Of a stretch of 64,000 nt of DNA, positions 53,586 to 62,425 are shown piece after piece. The notes under the pieces were generated by a model. It was given only the letters and a program-made list of their open reading frames with translations. It was not told the DNA's origin and ran no database searches. Each line of letters starts with the position of its first letter. Position 1 is the stretch's first letter. The stretch is taken from assembly GCF_003570705.1 (NCBI RefSeq), contig NZ_QWVT01000021.1, forward strand, positions 1-64,000, written 5' to 3'. The position numbers and the translations under genes are program-made. This DNA is from Mesobacillus zeae. Lineage in GTDB: Bacteria > Bacillota > Bacilli > Bacillales > Cytobacillaceae.

Positions 53586-55153
53586 TTTGACTGCCCTTTC
53601 GCAAACATCTCTTCCATTTGCTTGCGGAGCATAAATTTTTGGATCTTGCCGCTCGCATTCCGCGGAAGCGCTTCGACAAATATATATTTTCGCGGTCTTT
53701 TATAATTCGCAAGACTGTCGCTGTTCCGGCACCACTCATCAAGTTCTTCCTCAGTGACAGCGGCATTTTTTTTCACAACGAATGCGATGACAGTCTCGCC
53801 CCAGCTATCGTCTGGCTGACCCACAACTGCTGCATCAAGGATCCCCTCATGCTCATGCAGGAGGTCTTCGACCTCGCGCGGATAAATATTTTCACCGCCG
53901 GAGATGATCATGTCATCCACCCTGTCTTTCACCCACAGATAGCCTTCGTGGTCGAGATAGCCGATATCCCCAGAATGGTACCATCCTTTATACAGAGCTT
54001 TTTCCGATGCTTCATTGAGGTTATAGTAACCGCTCATCATACAGGGGCCCTTGACGATGATTTCCCCCGATTCTCCGGGAGGGAGGATATCATTCGGATC
54101 AGAGGGCCCATCCTCATTTGGCCGGATGATCCGGATTTCATGATTTAGGCCTGCCTGTCCGGCAGATCCGGCTTTTGTAAGCTGGTCCTCCTCCGACAGG
54201 AATGTGATTGCAGGCCCCATCTCTGTCATGCCGTAAGCCTGGACGAGCTTAATGCCAAGCTGGCTATGGCAGGCACGGACAAGAGCCGGTGCCATCGGCG
54301 CGGCGCCATAAAGGCCAAGGTTCAGGCTTTCGAGATTGTACTGTTTCAGGTCTTCCTGGAGGATCATGTTCCACATTGTCGGAGCCGCAAAGAGCTTGGT
54401 GATTTTTTCTGTGTGAATGAGTTCCAGCACTTTTTTGGGCTCAAAGTGATGTAGGAGAACATTTTTACCGCCGGCATGGACTCTCGGGAGGAAAGCGCAG
54501 TGAAGTTCAGCGCAGTGGAACATGGGTGCGGTTACAAGTCCGATGTCTGAGGCATTTAAGTTGGTGGAAGCCATGACGATAAGGCTTTGCTCGACCATGT
54601 TGCGATGTTTGTGCATCACACCTTTTGGACGGCCTGTAGTTCCGCTGGTATACATGATGGCATACAGGTCTTGTTCGCTGATATCCGCCTTGATTTCATC
54701 TGCAGCCGCGGATTGGACTTTTTCATGATAACTTGCCGCATATTCGGGTGCATCTCCGTCAATGTACCAAAAAGCAATGTCCGGGAAGCGTGTGTGAATT
54801 CCCGAAACAACTTGTTCGAGCGCCTGTTCAAACAGGACCACCTTTGGGGAAGCGTCTGCGAGGATATAAGCCACTTCCTCGCTCATCAGTCGGAAGTTGA
54901 TCGGGTTGAATACAGCACCGAGTTTGGCACAGGCGAAGAACGCAGTTGCAAGCTCCTCCGTATTGAACAGGAATGTTGAAACGAGATCGCCTTTTTTCAC
55001 TCCGCTGCCAGAAAGAGCGTTTGCCAGCCGGTTTACCTCAAGGCTCCACTCTCCATATGTGAAGCGAGTGCCTTTCCGGACATCATATAGAGCCTCCTTG
55101 TCATGATGCTTCTGGACAGTCAGGTCAAATATCCTACCAATCGTTGTGCTCAT
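53582..55153 (-). CDS. Acyl-CoA ligase (AMP-forming)
   Basis: A 523-residue adenylate-forming enzyme. The motif YTSGTTGRPKGVMH, then QAYGMTEMGPA and GWYHSGDIGYLD, and ALPRNASGKIQKFMLRKQ with the catalytic Lys, are present. I chose 55153 because AAAAGGAGG precedes an ATG pair with the second at 6 nt. A longer frame upstream passes through a family 2 repeat. First gene of a three-gene operon with the racemase-like gene and another ligase. Confidence 0.88.
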   Translation of the reverse strand: MSTTIGRIFDLTVQKHHDKEALYDVRKGTRFTYGEWSLEVNRLANALSGSGVKKGDLVSTFLFNTEELATAFFACAKLGAVFNPINFRLMSEEVAYILADASPKVVLFEQALEQVVSGIHTRFPDIAFWYIDGDAPEYAASYHEKVQSAAADEIKADISEQDLYAIMYTSGTTGRPKGVMHKHRNMVEQSLIVMASTNLNASDIGLVTAPMFHCAELHCAFLPRVHAGGKNVLLHHFEPKKVLELIHTEKITKLFAAPTMWNMILQEDLKQYNLESLNLGLYGAAPMAPALVRACHSQLGIKLVQAYGMTEMGPAITFLSEEDQLTKAGSAGQAGLNHEIRIIRPNEDGPSDPNDILPPGESGEIIVKGPCMMSGYYNLNEASEKALYKGWYHSGDIGYLDHEGYLWVKDRVDDMIISGGENIYPREVEDLLHEHEGILDAAVVGQPDDSWGETVIAFVVKKNAAVTEEELDEWCRNSDSLANYKRPRKYIFVEALPRNASGKIQKFMLRKQMEEMFAKGQSK

Positions 55154-55190
55154 CATATTCCTCCTTTTATTAGTCATGCAGCGCATCACC

Positions 55191-55210
55191 GCGCCGGGGG
55201 TCAGGCACGC
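55191..55210. repeat. Dispersed repeat family 2, single unit
   Basis: GCGCCGGGGGTCAGGCACGC matches the unit at 32966 exactly over 20 nt. It lies in the 122-nt gap between the thiolase stop and the ligase start, close to the ligase ribosome binding site. Confidence 0.78.
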
Positions 55211-55275
55211 TTTAGTTTGTTAATGTAATAAATCCTCCTTATCCCCGCGCTTTTGATGAAGTTTCTTTTAAACTC

Positions 55276-56427
55276 TTATAATCGCTCGATAATGGTGGCG
55301 TTTGCCATTCCATGGCCTTCACACATTGTCTGAAGTCCATAGCGGCCTCCGCTTCGTTCAAGCTCATGCATCATTGATACCATGATCCGCGCACCGCTTG
55401 CTCCAAGCGGATGTCCAAGCGCAATTGCTCCGCCATTAGGATTCAGTCTTGCAGGATCTGCGCCTGTCTCCTTCAGCCATGCCATTGGCACAGGGGCAAA
55501 CGCCTCGTTCACTTCGAAAATATCAATATCACTGATATTGAGGCCAGCTTTTTTCAGCGCTTGTTTTGTAGCTGGGATAGGGCCTGTCAGCATCAAGGTA
55601 GGATCAGATCCTGTAACAATCCGAGTCAAAATCCTGAATCTTGGCTTCAGTCCCAGCTCCTCTGCCTTTTCACGTGACATGATTAATAGGGCTGCTGCAC
55701 CGTCGCTAATTTGGCTTGAATTGCCTGCATGGATGACGCCATCTTCCTTAAAAACAGTTTTCAGCCCGGCAAGGACCTCCCCCGATGTTCCTTTTCTTGG
55801 TCCGGAATCTTCGGTAATGACAGTGGTTTCCCCATTTTCAAGGATGGCTTCTACTGGCATGATTTCACGGTTGAAATATCCTTCTGCCTGGGCAGTCAGT
55901 GCCCGGCGGTGACTTTCTGCAGAGAAATCATCAACATCTTTTCGTGAGAAACCGTATTTCTCGGCAATCCGTTCGGCAGAAAGGCCTTGGTGGATCATTT
56001 CATATTTTTCTCTCAGATGGGGGCTGAACGAATCTGCCTGGCCATAGCTTGAACCCATCGGCACCCGTGACATGCTTTCAATCCCACCTGCTATGACCAC
56101 GTCCATATCTCCAGAAAGAATAGCTTGTGCTGCAAAATGGACGGCCTGCTGGCTTGAACCGCACTGCCGGTCAATCGTCGTGCCAGGCACCTCGATTGGG
56201 AATCCGGCCGTCAGGGCAGCCACTCTTGCGATATCCCCCGCTTGTTCCCCGGCCTGTGTAACGCACCCAAGGATCACATCATCAATTAGGCTTGATTCTA
56301 TCCCAGCTCTTTCAATCAGTTCTTTCAAAACACTTGCTGCCAGTTCATCTGGCCGGATATCCTTAAGCACACCATTTCTTCTTCCTACAGGTGATCTGAC
56401 ACCTTCCACAATCACTGCTTCGCGCAT
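55276..56427 (-). CDS. Thiolase (acetyl-CoA acyltransferase)
   Basis: A 383-residue thiolase cleaving 3-oxoacyl-CoA or condensing acyl-CoAs. The nucleophile Cys is in TIDRQCGSSQQA. The catalytic His is in GGAIALGHPLGASG. The second Cys is in the C-terminal CEGHGMANA. AGGIESMSRVPMG is family-typical. The start follows GGGAGGAGAATGTT. No hydratase gene is adjacent. Confidence 0.9.
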   Translation of the reverse strand: MREAVIVEGVRSPVGRRNGVLKDIRPDELAASVLKELIERAGIESSLIDDVILGCVTQAGEQAGDIARVAALTAGFPIEVPGTTIDRQCGSSQQAVHFAAQAILSGDMDVVIAGGIESMSRVPMGSSYGQADSFSPHLREKYEMIHQGLSAERIAEKYGFSRKDVDDFSAESHRRALTAQAEGYFNREIMPVEAILENGETTVITEDSGPRKGTSGEVLAGLKTVFKEDGVIHAGNSSQISDGAAALLIMSREKAEELGLKPRFRILTRIVTGSDPTLMLTGPIPATKQALKKAGLNISDIDIFEVNEAFAPVPMAWLKETGADPARLNPNGGAIALGHPLGASGARIMVSMMHELERSGGRYGLQTMCEGHGMANATIIERL

Positions 56428-56510
56428 AACATTCTCCTCCCAATCTATCGCGAAATTTTAATTATCCAAAACTACATACTTAGTCTGATGCTGTGTAGTG
56501 TCTCTCTCCC

Positions 56511-56578
56511 GTGCCTGACCCCCGGCGCGGTGACGCTATGATGCGGCACACCATTTCTGCGTGCCTGACCCCCGGCGC
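56511..56578. repeat. Dispersed repeat family 2, paired copy
   Basis: Two GTGCCTGACCCCCGGCGC units are separated by a spacer with GATGCGGCACACCA. It is alignable end to end with the copy at 34253-34320. It lies between the acyl-CoA dehydrogenase stop and the thiolase start. Confidence 0.83.
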
Positions 56579-56587
56579 TTTGGTGTG

Positions 56588-57733
56588 CTACAGTCCTATA
56601 TTTTTGGCGATGATGGTTTTCATGATTTCATTCGTTCCTGCGTAGATGCTGGCCACTGGAATGTCGCGAAACCTTCTGGCAATCTCGTATTCTTCCATAT
56701 ACCCGTAGCCGCCGTGAAGCTGCATACACTCTGCTGCAATCCGCCGCGCTGTATCGGTAAGCTTCCATTTAGCCATCGATACTTGCGTGACAATATCCTT
56801 CCCTTTGATATGGCTTGCAATCAGCTGGTCAAGGAATGCACGTCCCATTTCAATATCCGTCGCAATCTCCGCCATCTTAAACTGTGTGTTTTGAAACTGG
56901 CCCACCGGCCTCCCGAATGCTTCCCTGCTTTTCACATAGTCCAAGGTCAGGCGATACATAACCTCGGAAGCCGTCTGTGCGGCAATCGCAACAACAAGGC
57001 GCTCCTGCTGCAGTTTCTGCATCAGATAGAAAAACCCCTTGCCTTCATCCCCAATCAGGTTGTCCTTCGCTACCCGGCAGTCTTCAAAAATCAACTCTGC
57101 TGTATCCTGACAGTGAAGACCGACTTTATTCAGTTTTCTCCCTCTTGAAAACCCCGGGCTGTCCCGTTCAACAGCAAGCAGGCTGATTCCTTTGTGCTTC
57201 GGTTCAGCCTTCGGGTCCGTCTTGCATACAATAATAACAAGATCTGACTGAATGCCATTGGTAATAAAGGTCTTCTGCCCGTTGACCACGTAGTGGTCTC
57301 CATCAAGGACGGCCGTTGTCTTGATATTAGCCAGATCCGAACCCGTCCCCGGCTCTGTCATTGCAATCGCCGTAATGATTTCCCCAGAAGCACAGCGCGG
57401 GAGCCAACGATTTTTCTGCTCTTCCGTCCCGTATGATGATAGATATGGCACGACAATATCATTATGAAGTCCAAGACCGACAAGCCCTGAGCCAACCCGC
57501 TCCAGCTCTTCATTGATGACAACAGAAAACCCCCAGTCAACACCGCTTCCTCCGTACTGTTCATCGAGATCCGGACAGAGGAATCCCTGGTCCCCCATCT
57601 TTGTCCAAAAAGACCGAGGAACCATTCTCTCTTCTTCCCACTGCTCATAAAAAGGATATGCTTCTTTCTCAAGAAATTTCCTGAGCGACTTGCGAAATAT
57701 TTCGTGCTCTTTCCCTAAATACAAATGCTTCAT
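56588..57733 (-). CDS. Acyl-CoA dehydrogenase
   Basis: A 381-residue FAD enzyme introducing the 2,3 double bond in acyl-CoA. TAIAMTEPGTGSD and the flavin-binding YVVNGQKTFITNG are conserved. The C-terminal LHGGYGYMEEYEIAR contains the flavin-interacting and catalytic region, and YAGTNEIMKTIIAK ends the protein. Length is standard. It begins 28 nt after the fadD-like gene behind AAAAGAGGGGG, so it is in the sigma-54-controlled operon. Confidence 0.92.
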   Translation of the reverse strand: MKHLYLGKEHEIFRKSLRKFLEKEAYPFYEQWEEERMVPRSFWTKMGDQGFLCPDLDEQYGGSGVDWGFSVVINEELERVGSGLVGLGLHNDIVVPYLSSYGTEEQKNRWLPRCASGEIITAIAMTEPGTGSDLANIKTTAVLDGDHYVVNGQKTFITNGIQSDLVIIVCKTDPKAEPKHKGISLLAVERDSPGFSRGRKLNKVGLHCQDTAELIFEDCRVAKDNLIGDEGKGFFYLMQKLQQERLVVAIAAQTASEVMYRLTLDYVKSREAFGRPVGQFQNTQFKMAEIATDIEMGRAFLDQLIASHIKGKDIVTQVSMAKWKLTDTARRIAAECMQLHGGYGYMEEYEIARRFRDIPVASIYAGTNEIMKTIIAKNIGL

Positions 57734-57761
57734 TTTCGATTCCCCCTCTTTTGTAGCAAAA

Positions 57762-59285
57762 TCATCTCTCTGCTACGTGAAGCTTTTGGCGGAGCTGATA
57801 TTTCAAAATCTTCCCTGAAGCATTTCGCGGCAGTTCCTTTTCGATAAAAACTTTCCTCGGAACCTTATAGCCTGCAAGCTTTTCCCGGCAAAATGCCCGT
57901 AATTCATTTTCGTCCGCAAAGGCTCCTGCCCTCGGTACAACTACTGCACATACAGCCTCTCCCCAAACTTCGTCAGGAAGCCCGATAATTGCCGCTTCGA
58001 GTACAGCCGGATGTTCGTAGAGAACTTCTTCGACTTCAATTGAATAAACATTTTCCCCGCCTGAAATAATCATGTCTTTCAATCTGTCGACAAGGGTAAT
58101 CATGCCCTCATCACTGACTGTCGCTAAATCTCCTGTATGAAGCCAGCCGCCTCTCATTGTCCTTGCAGTCTCTTCAGGCTTTTTATAGTATCCTTTCATG
58201 ACGGTTTCCCCGCGAATGATAAACTCGCCAACCTCCCCAGGAAGTACGTTTTTCCCTTCCGGATTCACGACTCTGGCTTCAGTCATGAACACTGCCCGTC
58301 CGCCTTTACCCGGATGCTGTCTGTGTCCTTCGGGATCAAGAATGACACCACCCGGACCGCCTTCCGTCAAGCCGCAAAGGTTAAAAAAGTTTTCCGTACC
58401 GAACATTTCCATGCTCTTCCTGACGAGTTCTGGAGCCATTGGAGCAGCGCCATAGCAGCACCTTTTTATAGAAGAAAGGTCATGTTCACCTTTGTCAGAC
58501 GCCTCAAGAATGAAGTTGTACATTGCCGGAACGCCGAAAAAGTGAGTAACGCTATGTTCCTGGATTGCTTCAAGCGTCTTGGATGGATGAAAGTCACGAT
58601 GAATTACATGGGATGACCCAAAGACCATCCCTGGAACCAAAAAGAGGTTAAGCTGTGCAGAATGAAACAGCGGCGCAATATGCAGAAAACGCTCTCCATG
58701 CCCCATCCCCATTTCAATTGCCATCGCAATCCCCACCTTAAGGATCCTGGCATGGTCAAAAAGAGCTCCTTTCGGCTTTCCAGTCGTGCCGGACGTATAG
58801 AGAATCTCAAGATCATCGTGCTCGTTTACCATCACTTCCGGCTCTGACGAATTTTTAGATAAGACACAGCTATATGAAAGTGATTCCTCCACATTTGGCT
58901 TCCCTACAACAATGACCTGCCTTACTCCGCTGCCATGCTGCGCGTGCCAAACAGTTTCTTCAAATTCCACATCACATATAACCAAAGCAGAATCAGACTG
59001 TTGTAAAATATATTGAACCTCCGGGGATGTCAGGCGGAAATTGACTGGGACTGCGACAGCACCTATTTTGGCGACGGCAAAAAAAGAAAACACGAAGAAA
59101 TTGGAGTTTTTCATCATCAAGGCTACTTTTTCCCCTTTTTCCACTCCCATCGCCAAAAAACCATGCGCAAGCCTGTTCACTTCCGCATTCAGCTCCCTGT
59201 ACGTATACCGCCTTCCTTCACACTCTATAGCAAGCTTCCCAGGATACTTTCTTGCATTCTGAGCAACATACGATCCGATATCCAT
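57762..59285 (-). CDS. Long-chain fatty acid-CoA ligase-like protein
   Basis: A 507-residue AMP-forming ligase with YTSGTTGKPKGALF, FNLCGLTEGGPGG, GWLHTGDLATV and ELPRNASGKILKYQLR. It starts MDIGSYVAQNARKYPGK. I chose 59285 because AGGAGG lies 6 nt upstream and the longer frame runs over the promoter. A -24/-12 promoter lies about 40 bp upstream, so transcription depends on sigma-54 (SigL). It is first in an operon with acyl-CoA dehydrogenase. Confidence 0.9.
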   Translation of the reverse strand: MDIGSYVAQNARKYPGKLAIECEGRRYTYRELNAEVNRLAHGFLAMGVEKGEKVALMMKNSNFFVFSFFAVAKIGAVAVPVNFRLTSPEVQYILQQSDSALVICDVEFEETVWHAQHGSGVRQVIVVGKPNVEESLSYSCVLSKNSSEPEVMVNEHDDLEILYTSGTTGKPKGALFDHARILKVGIAMAIEMGMGHGERFLHIAPLFHSAQLNLFLVPGMVFGSSHVIHRDFHPSKTLEAIQEHSVTHFFGVPAMYNFILEASDKGEHDLSSIKRCCYGAAPMAPELVRKSMEMFGTENFFNLCGLTEGGPGGVILDPEGHRQHPGKGGRAVFMTEARVVNPEGKNVLPGEVGEFIIRGETVMKGYYKKPEETARTMRGGWLHTGDLATVSDEGMITLVDRLKDMIISGGENVYSIEVEEVLYEHPAVLEAAIIGLPDEVWGEAVCAVVVPRAGAFADENELRAFCREKLAGYKVPRKVFIEKELPRNASGKILKYQLRQKLHVAER

Positions 59286-59326
59286 CACAATCCTCCTTAT
59301 ATAAAAATCAATCCAAACTGCTAAGA

Positions 59327-59342
59327 TGCAAATATTATGCCA
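59327..59342 (-). promoter_or_regulatory. Sigma-54 (-24/-12) promoter for the fadD-like operon
   Basis: The minus strand reads TGGCATAATATTTGCA, matching the consensus TGGCAYRNNNNTTGCW at every position. The expected start point is about 30 nt before the ligase start codon. Confidence 0.85.
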
Positions 59343-59387
59343 ATATTCAAACAACTACTATCTGCTATATTCTTCTTCATAAAATAA

Positions 59388-59416
59388 AAAAAGTGTCCAT
59401 ATTCCGGACACTCACG
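59388..59416 (-). terminator. Terminator after the sigma-54 activator gene
   Basis: On the minus strand GTGTCC-GGAATAT-GGACAC is followed by TTTTTTTATTTT. Confidence 0.8.
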
Positions 59417-59438
59417 AATCAGCTTACTTCTATATGGT

Positions 59439-59445
59439 CGGACAG
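59439..59445. promoter_or_regulatory. Candidate activator half-site upstream of fadD-like gene
   Basis: CGGACAG, about 97 bp upstream of the -24 element, shares GGACAG with the two sites upstream of the other sigma-54 promoter at 63298 and 63331. A second GGACA at 59406 lies within the terminator hairpin. Confidence 0.35.
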
Positions 59446-59465
59446 TTTTGTCATTCAGGAGGTTA

Positions 59466-61529
59466 TTATACCGGCAGCTTATATTTCTTGATTTTTTCGT
59501 AAAGCCCCGACCGGCTGATGCCAAGAAGCTTTGCCGCTTTCACTTTATTCCCTTCTGCCTGTGAGAGTGCCTTCCTGATTGCAGCCAGTTCCGCTTCCTC
59601 AGCCATGCTGACATTCTCTATCTCTCCCGGCCTGTCTGCTAATGTCTCGTCAAGCAAATAGTCAGGCAGATCCTCCGTCTGTATGTTTCCATGCTCAGCA
59701 AACGTCATCGCCCGCTCCATCACATTCCGGAGCTCTCTTACATTGCCTGGCCAACTATAGGAAAGAAGCATTTTCCGGGCAAACGGATCAACAGAAGTGA
59801 TGCTCGTTCCGAGGACGCGGTTTAATTCTTCCATCAGCTTCCCAATCAAATAATCTGTGTCCTGGATTCTCTCCCGCAACGGCGGGATATTCAGGGAAAT
59901 GACGTTCAATCTATAGTATAGATCCTCCCGAAAAAGCCCGGCCTTTACCATTGCTTCAAGGTCGCGGTTTGTCGCCGCTATGATCCTGACATCTACCTGG
60001 ACTTTTTTCATTCCGCCAACACGGTAAAACTCCCGCTCCTGGAGGACGCGCAGAAGCTTCGCCTGAAGCGGAAGGGACATATCGCCAATCTCGTCCAGAA
60101 AAAGCGTTCCGCCGTTGGCGAGGTCAAATTTTCCAATTTTCCCACGCTGCTTTGCCCCCGTAAAAGCTCCTTCTTCATATCCGAAAAACTCGGACTCAAG
60201 AAGATCTTCAGGGATGGCCGCACAATTGACGACGACAAACTTGCCGCTGCTCCGGGCGCTGCTGTTATGGATTGCCTGTGCAAACAGTTCCTTACCCGTA
60301 CCGCTTTCGCCGCGGACAAGAATGGTCGACCGGCCTTTGGCTGCCTTGGCTGCACTTTTTTTCAGCTTTTCCATGGCCGTATCCCTAGTGAAAATATCGC
60401 CCCATGTAAATCTAGCCGATTCGGTTTTTTGGAGCTCCTGGTGATAGAAGCTTGCTTTCCTTTCAGCCTGCTTCCACTTTTTAAAGAGTTCATTCACTTC
60501 ATTGAGCTGGCGGAACATCACTTTGCCAATTGCACCGATGATTTCCCCATCCTTCAGGACAGGAATGCGCTGGACAATATATTTGATTCCATTCACTTCT
60601 TTAAAATCACTAATTTCTGCAGTTTCAGTTTTGAAAACAGATGAGAGTTTCAGCTGAGGAAATACTCGGTCAGCATTTTCACCAAGAACATCAGTCCTAC
60701 TCAAACCGAACAGTTCAAGAAGTGGAGGGCTCACCATCAATATGGTCCCGTCCCTATTAGTCATGAGCAGTCCGTCATAGGCATGCTCAAGCGCAGTTTC
60801 AATCGATTTTTTCAAGGTATTGACAGACTCAAGCTCTTCCGCCATTTTTTCAACCTGGGAATTATCGTGAAAAATGACAATGCGAGCATCCCGGTCTTGT
60901 GTTGTTTTGAAAGTGCCCGTACGGACGATGGCTTTTGTTATTCCAAAATCTATCTGCGCTACATCAGCCTCCTGCTTTGACAGCCCAGGAAAGAGAGAGC
61001 CACACTGCCTATTCATCAAACCTTCCCGCTTCATTCCGGCCATCCTGCACAAGCGGTCATTGACAAAAGTGACAGTTCCATGTTCATCTGCCATGAGTAC
61101 CCCAATATTGGACTCCTTCAGGATGGCTTCCAGCTGGTCCTTGAGTGAACTTGCTTCCGCAAGAAGCGCCATAACCATATCTGTTTTCGTCAAAAGGCCT
61201 ATGACTCTGTCACTTTCATCAAGGACGACCCCTGTTCCAACACGGCTAGTCTGTACAATCCGGGCAATTTCCTCATATGGAGTATCAATCCTGATTGTCT
61301 CTGTCTCCGCTTTGATATACATGCGAATTGCTGTTTCAAGCGGATTCTGATCCAGCACCATCTGAAAAAGCCTGCTCCTTGTAAAAACCCCAGCAAGCCT
61401 CCCTTCGCCATCTGTGACAGGCAGGAGGCTCCACTTCTTCCTTTTGATGACTGAGATCGCTTCCCCAAGTGTCGTATCTTTGGTAATCGTGCAATCAACC
61501 GGTGTCACTATATCCTTAAACTCGATCAT
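59466..61529 (-). CDS. Sigma-54-dependent activator with CBS and PAS domains
   Basis: A 687-residue enhancer-binding protein. Two CBS motifs (about 1-130: SVIKRKKWSLLPVTD and GTGVVLDESDRVIGLLTKTD) are followed by two PAS-like domains (about 135-230 and 250-360). The AAA+ domain has Walker A GESGTGKE and the sigma-54 contact loop GAFTGA, plus Walker B TLFLDEIGD. The C-terminal Fis-type helix-turn-helix has NKVKAAKLLGISRSGLYEKI. The CBS pair may sense an adenosyl or CoA ligand. The ATG at 61529 follows AAGGGGG at 7 nt. It lies directly upstream of the fadD-like operon. Confidence 0.93.
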   Translation of the reverse strand: MIEFKDIVTPVDCTITKDTTLGEAISVIKRKKWSLLPVTDGEGRLAGVFTRSRLFQMVLDQNPLETAIRMYIKAETETIRIDTPYEEIARIVQTSRVGTGVVLDESDRVIGLLTKTDMVMALLAEASSLKDQLEAILKESNIGVLMADEHGTVTFVNDRLCRMAGMKREGLMNRQCGSLFPGLSKQEADVAQIDFGITKAIVRTGTFKTTQDRDARIVIFHDNSQVEKMAEELESVNTLKKSIETALEHAYDGLLMTNRDGTILMVSPPLLELFGLSRTDVLGENADRVFPQLKLSSVFKTETAEISDFKEVNGIKYIVQRIPVLKDGEIIGAIGKVMFRQLNEVNELFKKWKQAERKASFYHQELQKTESARFTWGDIFTRDTAMEKLKKSAAKAAKGRSTILVRGESGTGKELFAQAIHNSSARSSGKFVVVNCAAIPEDLLESEFFGYEEGAFTGAKQRGKIGKFDLANGGTLFLDEIGDMSLPLQAKLLRVLQEREFYRVGGMKKVQVDVRIIAATNRDLEAMVKAGLFREDLYYRLNVISLNIPPLRERIQDTDYLIGKLMEELNRVLGTSITSVDPFARKMLLSYSWPGNVRELRNVMERAMTFAEHGNIQTEDLPDYLLDETLADRPGEIENVSMAEEAELAAIRKALSQAEGNKVKAAKLLGISRSGLYEKIKKYKLPV

Positions 61530-61709
61530 ATACACGCCCCCTTTGAATCAAGACAACATTACTTTTTATTGTACTGGATAAAGAGAGAAGTTTTTAGTAT
61601 TTTCTGAAATTTATTCTTACGGGATGTAACTGACTGTTCATTTTCCATTCATATTCCCGGGTTATTATGTAGAGGAATAAAAAAAAGATCACGAAAAGAG
61701 GAAAATAAA

Positions 61710-62078
61710 ATGTTATTACTAGCCATAGTATCCATTAATCTTGCATTAATTTTTTATACAATCGGGGTATTCGGTGAAAAAAGGCAGCAAACATTAAAAA
61801 AATGGCATGTCTCCATTTTCTGGATTGGGCTATTGTTTGATACCCTAGGCACAACAGCAATGGGGAAAGTTGCAGGACAAGGCTTCGGACTAAACTTCCA
61901 TGCGATTACAGGAATGCTTGCCATTCTTCTGATGCTAGGCCACGCCATTTGGGCAACCGTTGTCCTTTTGAAAAACGACGACCGGATGAAAGCAAGCTTC
62001 CATAAATTCAGCATCATCGTCTGGGCCATCTGGCTTGTTCCTTTTATCTCAGGGGCAATCTACGGAATCACAAGCTGA
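61710..62078 (+). CDS. HsmA family (TIGR03987) membrane protein
   Basis: A 122-residue protein with four predicted membrane helices. The family core is WIGLLFDTLGTTAMGK then NFHAITGMLAILLMLGHAIWA. It contains conserved histidines (KWHVS, FHAITG, GHAIW, FHKFS), which may bind metal or haem, although this is inference. It is a single-gene unit with a strong terminator. The start follows AGAGGAAAATAAA. No role in the neighbouring acyl-CoA cluster can be shown. Confidence 0.82.
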   Translation: MLLLAIVSINLALIFYTIGVFGEKRQQTLKKWHVSIFWIGLLFDTLGTTAMGKVAGQGFGLNFHAITGMLAILLMLGHAIWATVVLLKNDDRMKASFHKFSIIVWAIWLVPFISGAIYGITS

Positions 62079-62095
62079 TGAGTTTGAAGTTGCCG

Positions 62096-62137
62096 AAAAA
62101 TGCGCAGGGAAACATAATGTTTCCCTGCGCATCTTTT
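62096..62137. terminator. Bidirectional terminator after the HsmA gene
   Basis: ATGCGCAGGGAAACAT and its exact complement are separated by one base, giving a 16-bp stem with A/T runs on both sides. Confidence 0.82.
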
Positions 62138-62281
62138 ATTTCCTACACCAATTTGCCCCAGCCCAACCGGAGTAGTAAACCCAGGTACGGTTGCTACGAC
62201 AGTATTCGTATTAGGGTCAATGTCAGTCACAGTATTTACAGTTAAATTAGGAACATAAACCAGATCGTTGGTTTGTCTCAA
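62138..62281 (-). pseudogene. Fragment of a YVTN beta-propeller repeat protein
   Basis: The minus strand encodes LVYVPNLTVNTVTDIDPNTN followed by TVVATVPG, one blade of the YVTN repeat type (VYVTN...NTVSVID...TNTVVATIPVG). It has no start codon with a ribosome binding site, runs into an upstream stop and ends in the HsmA terminator hairpin. It therefore looks like a remnant of a larger surface protein gene. Confidence 0.5.
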
Positions 62282-62370
62282 TACTATATGGACAAAACTT
62301 TCGATTGCTTGGATACATGCTTGATTTTTTCAAAGAAAAAGCTTTCACCTCATGAATTGATGTTTCAGCC

Positions 62371-62404
62371 AAAATAAAAGAGAAGGCCCTCCTCTTTTAT
62401 TTTG
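62371..62404. terminator. Terminator of the SDR gene
   Basis: AAAATAAAAGAG-AAGGCCCTC-CTCTTTTATTTT is a 12-bp AT-rich stem. On the minus strand it follows the SDR stop codon. Confidence 0.72.
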
Positions 62405-62425
62405 AAATATTAATACTCTCTGCTA

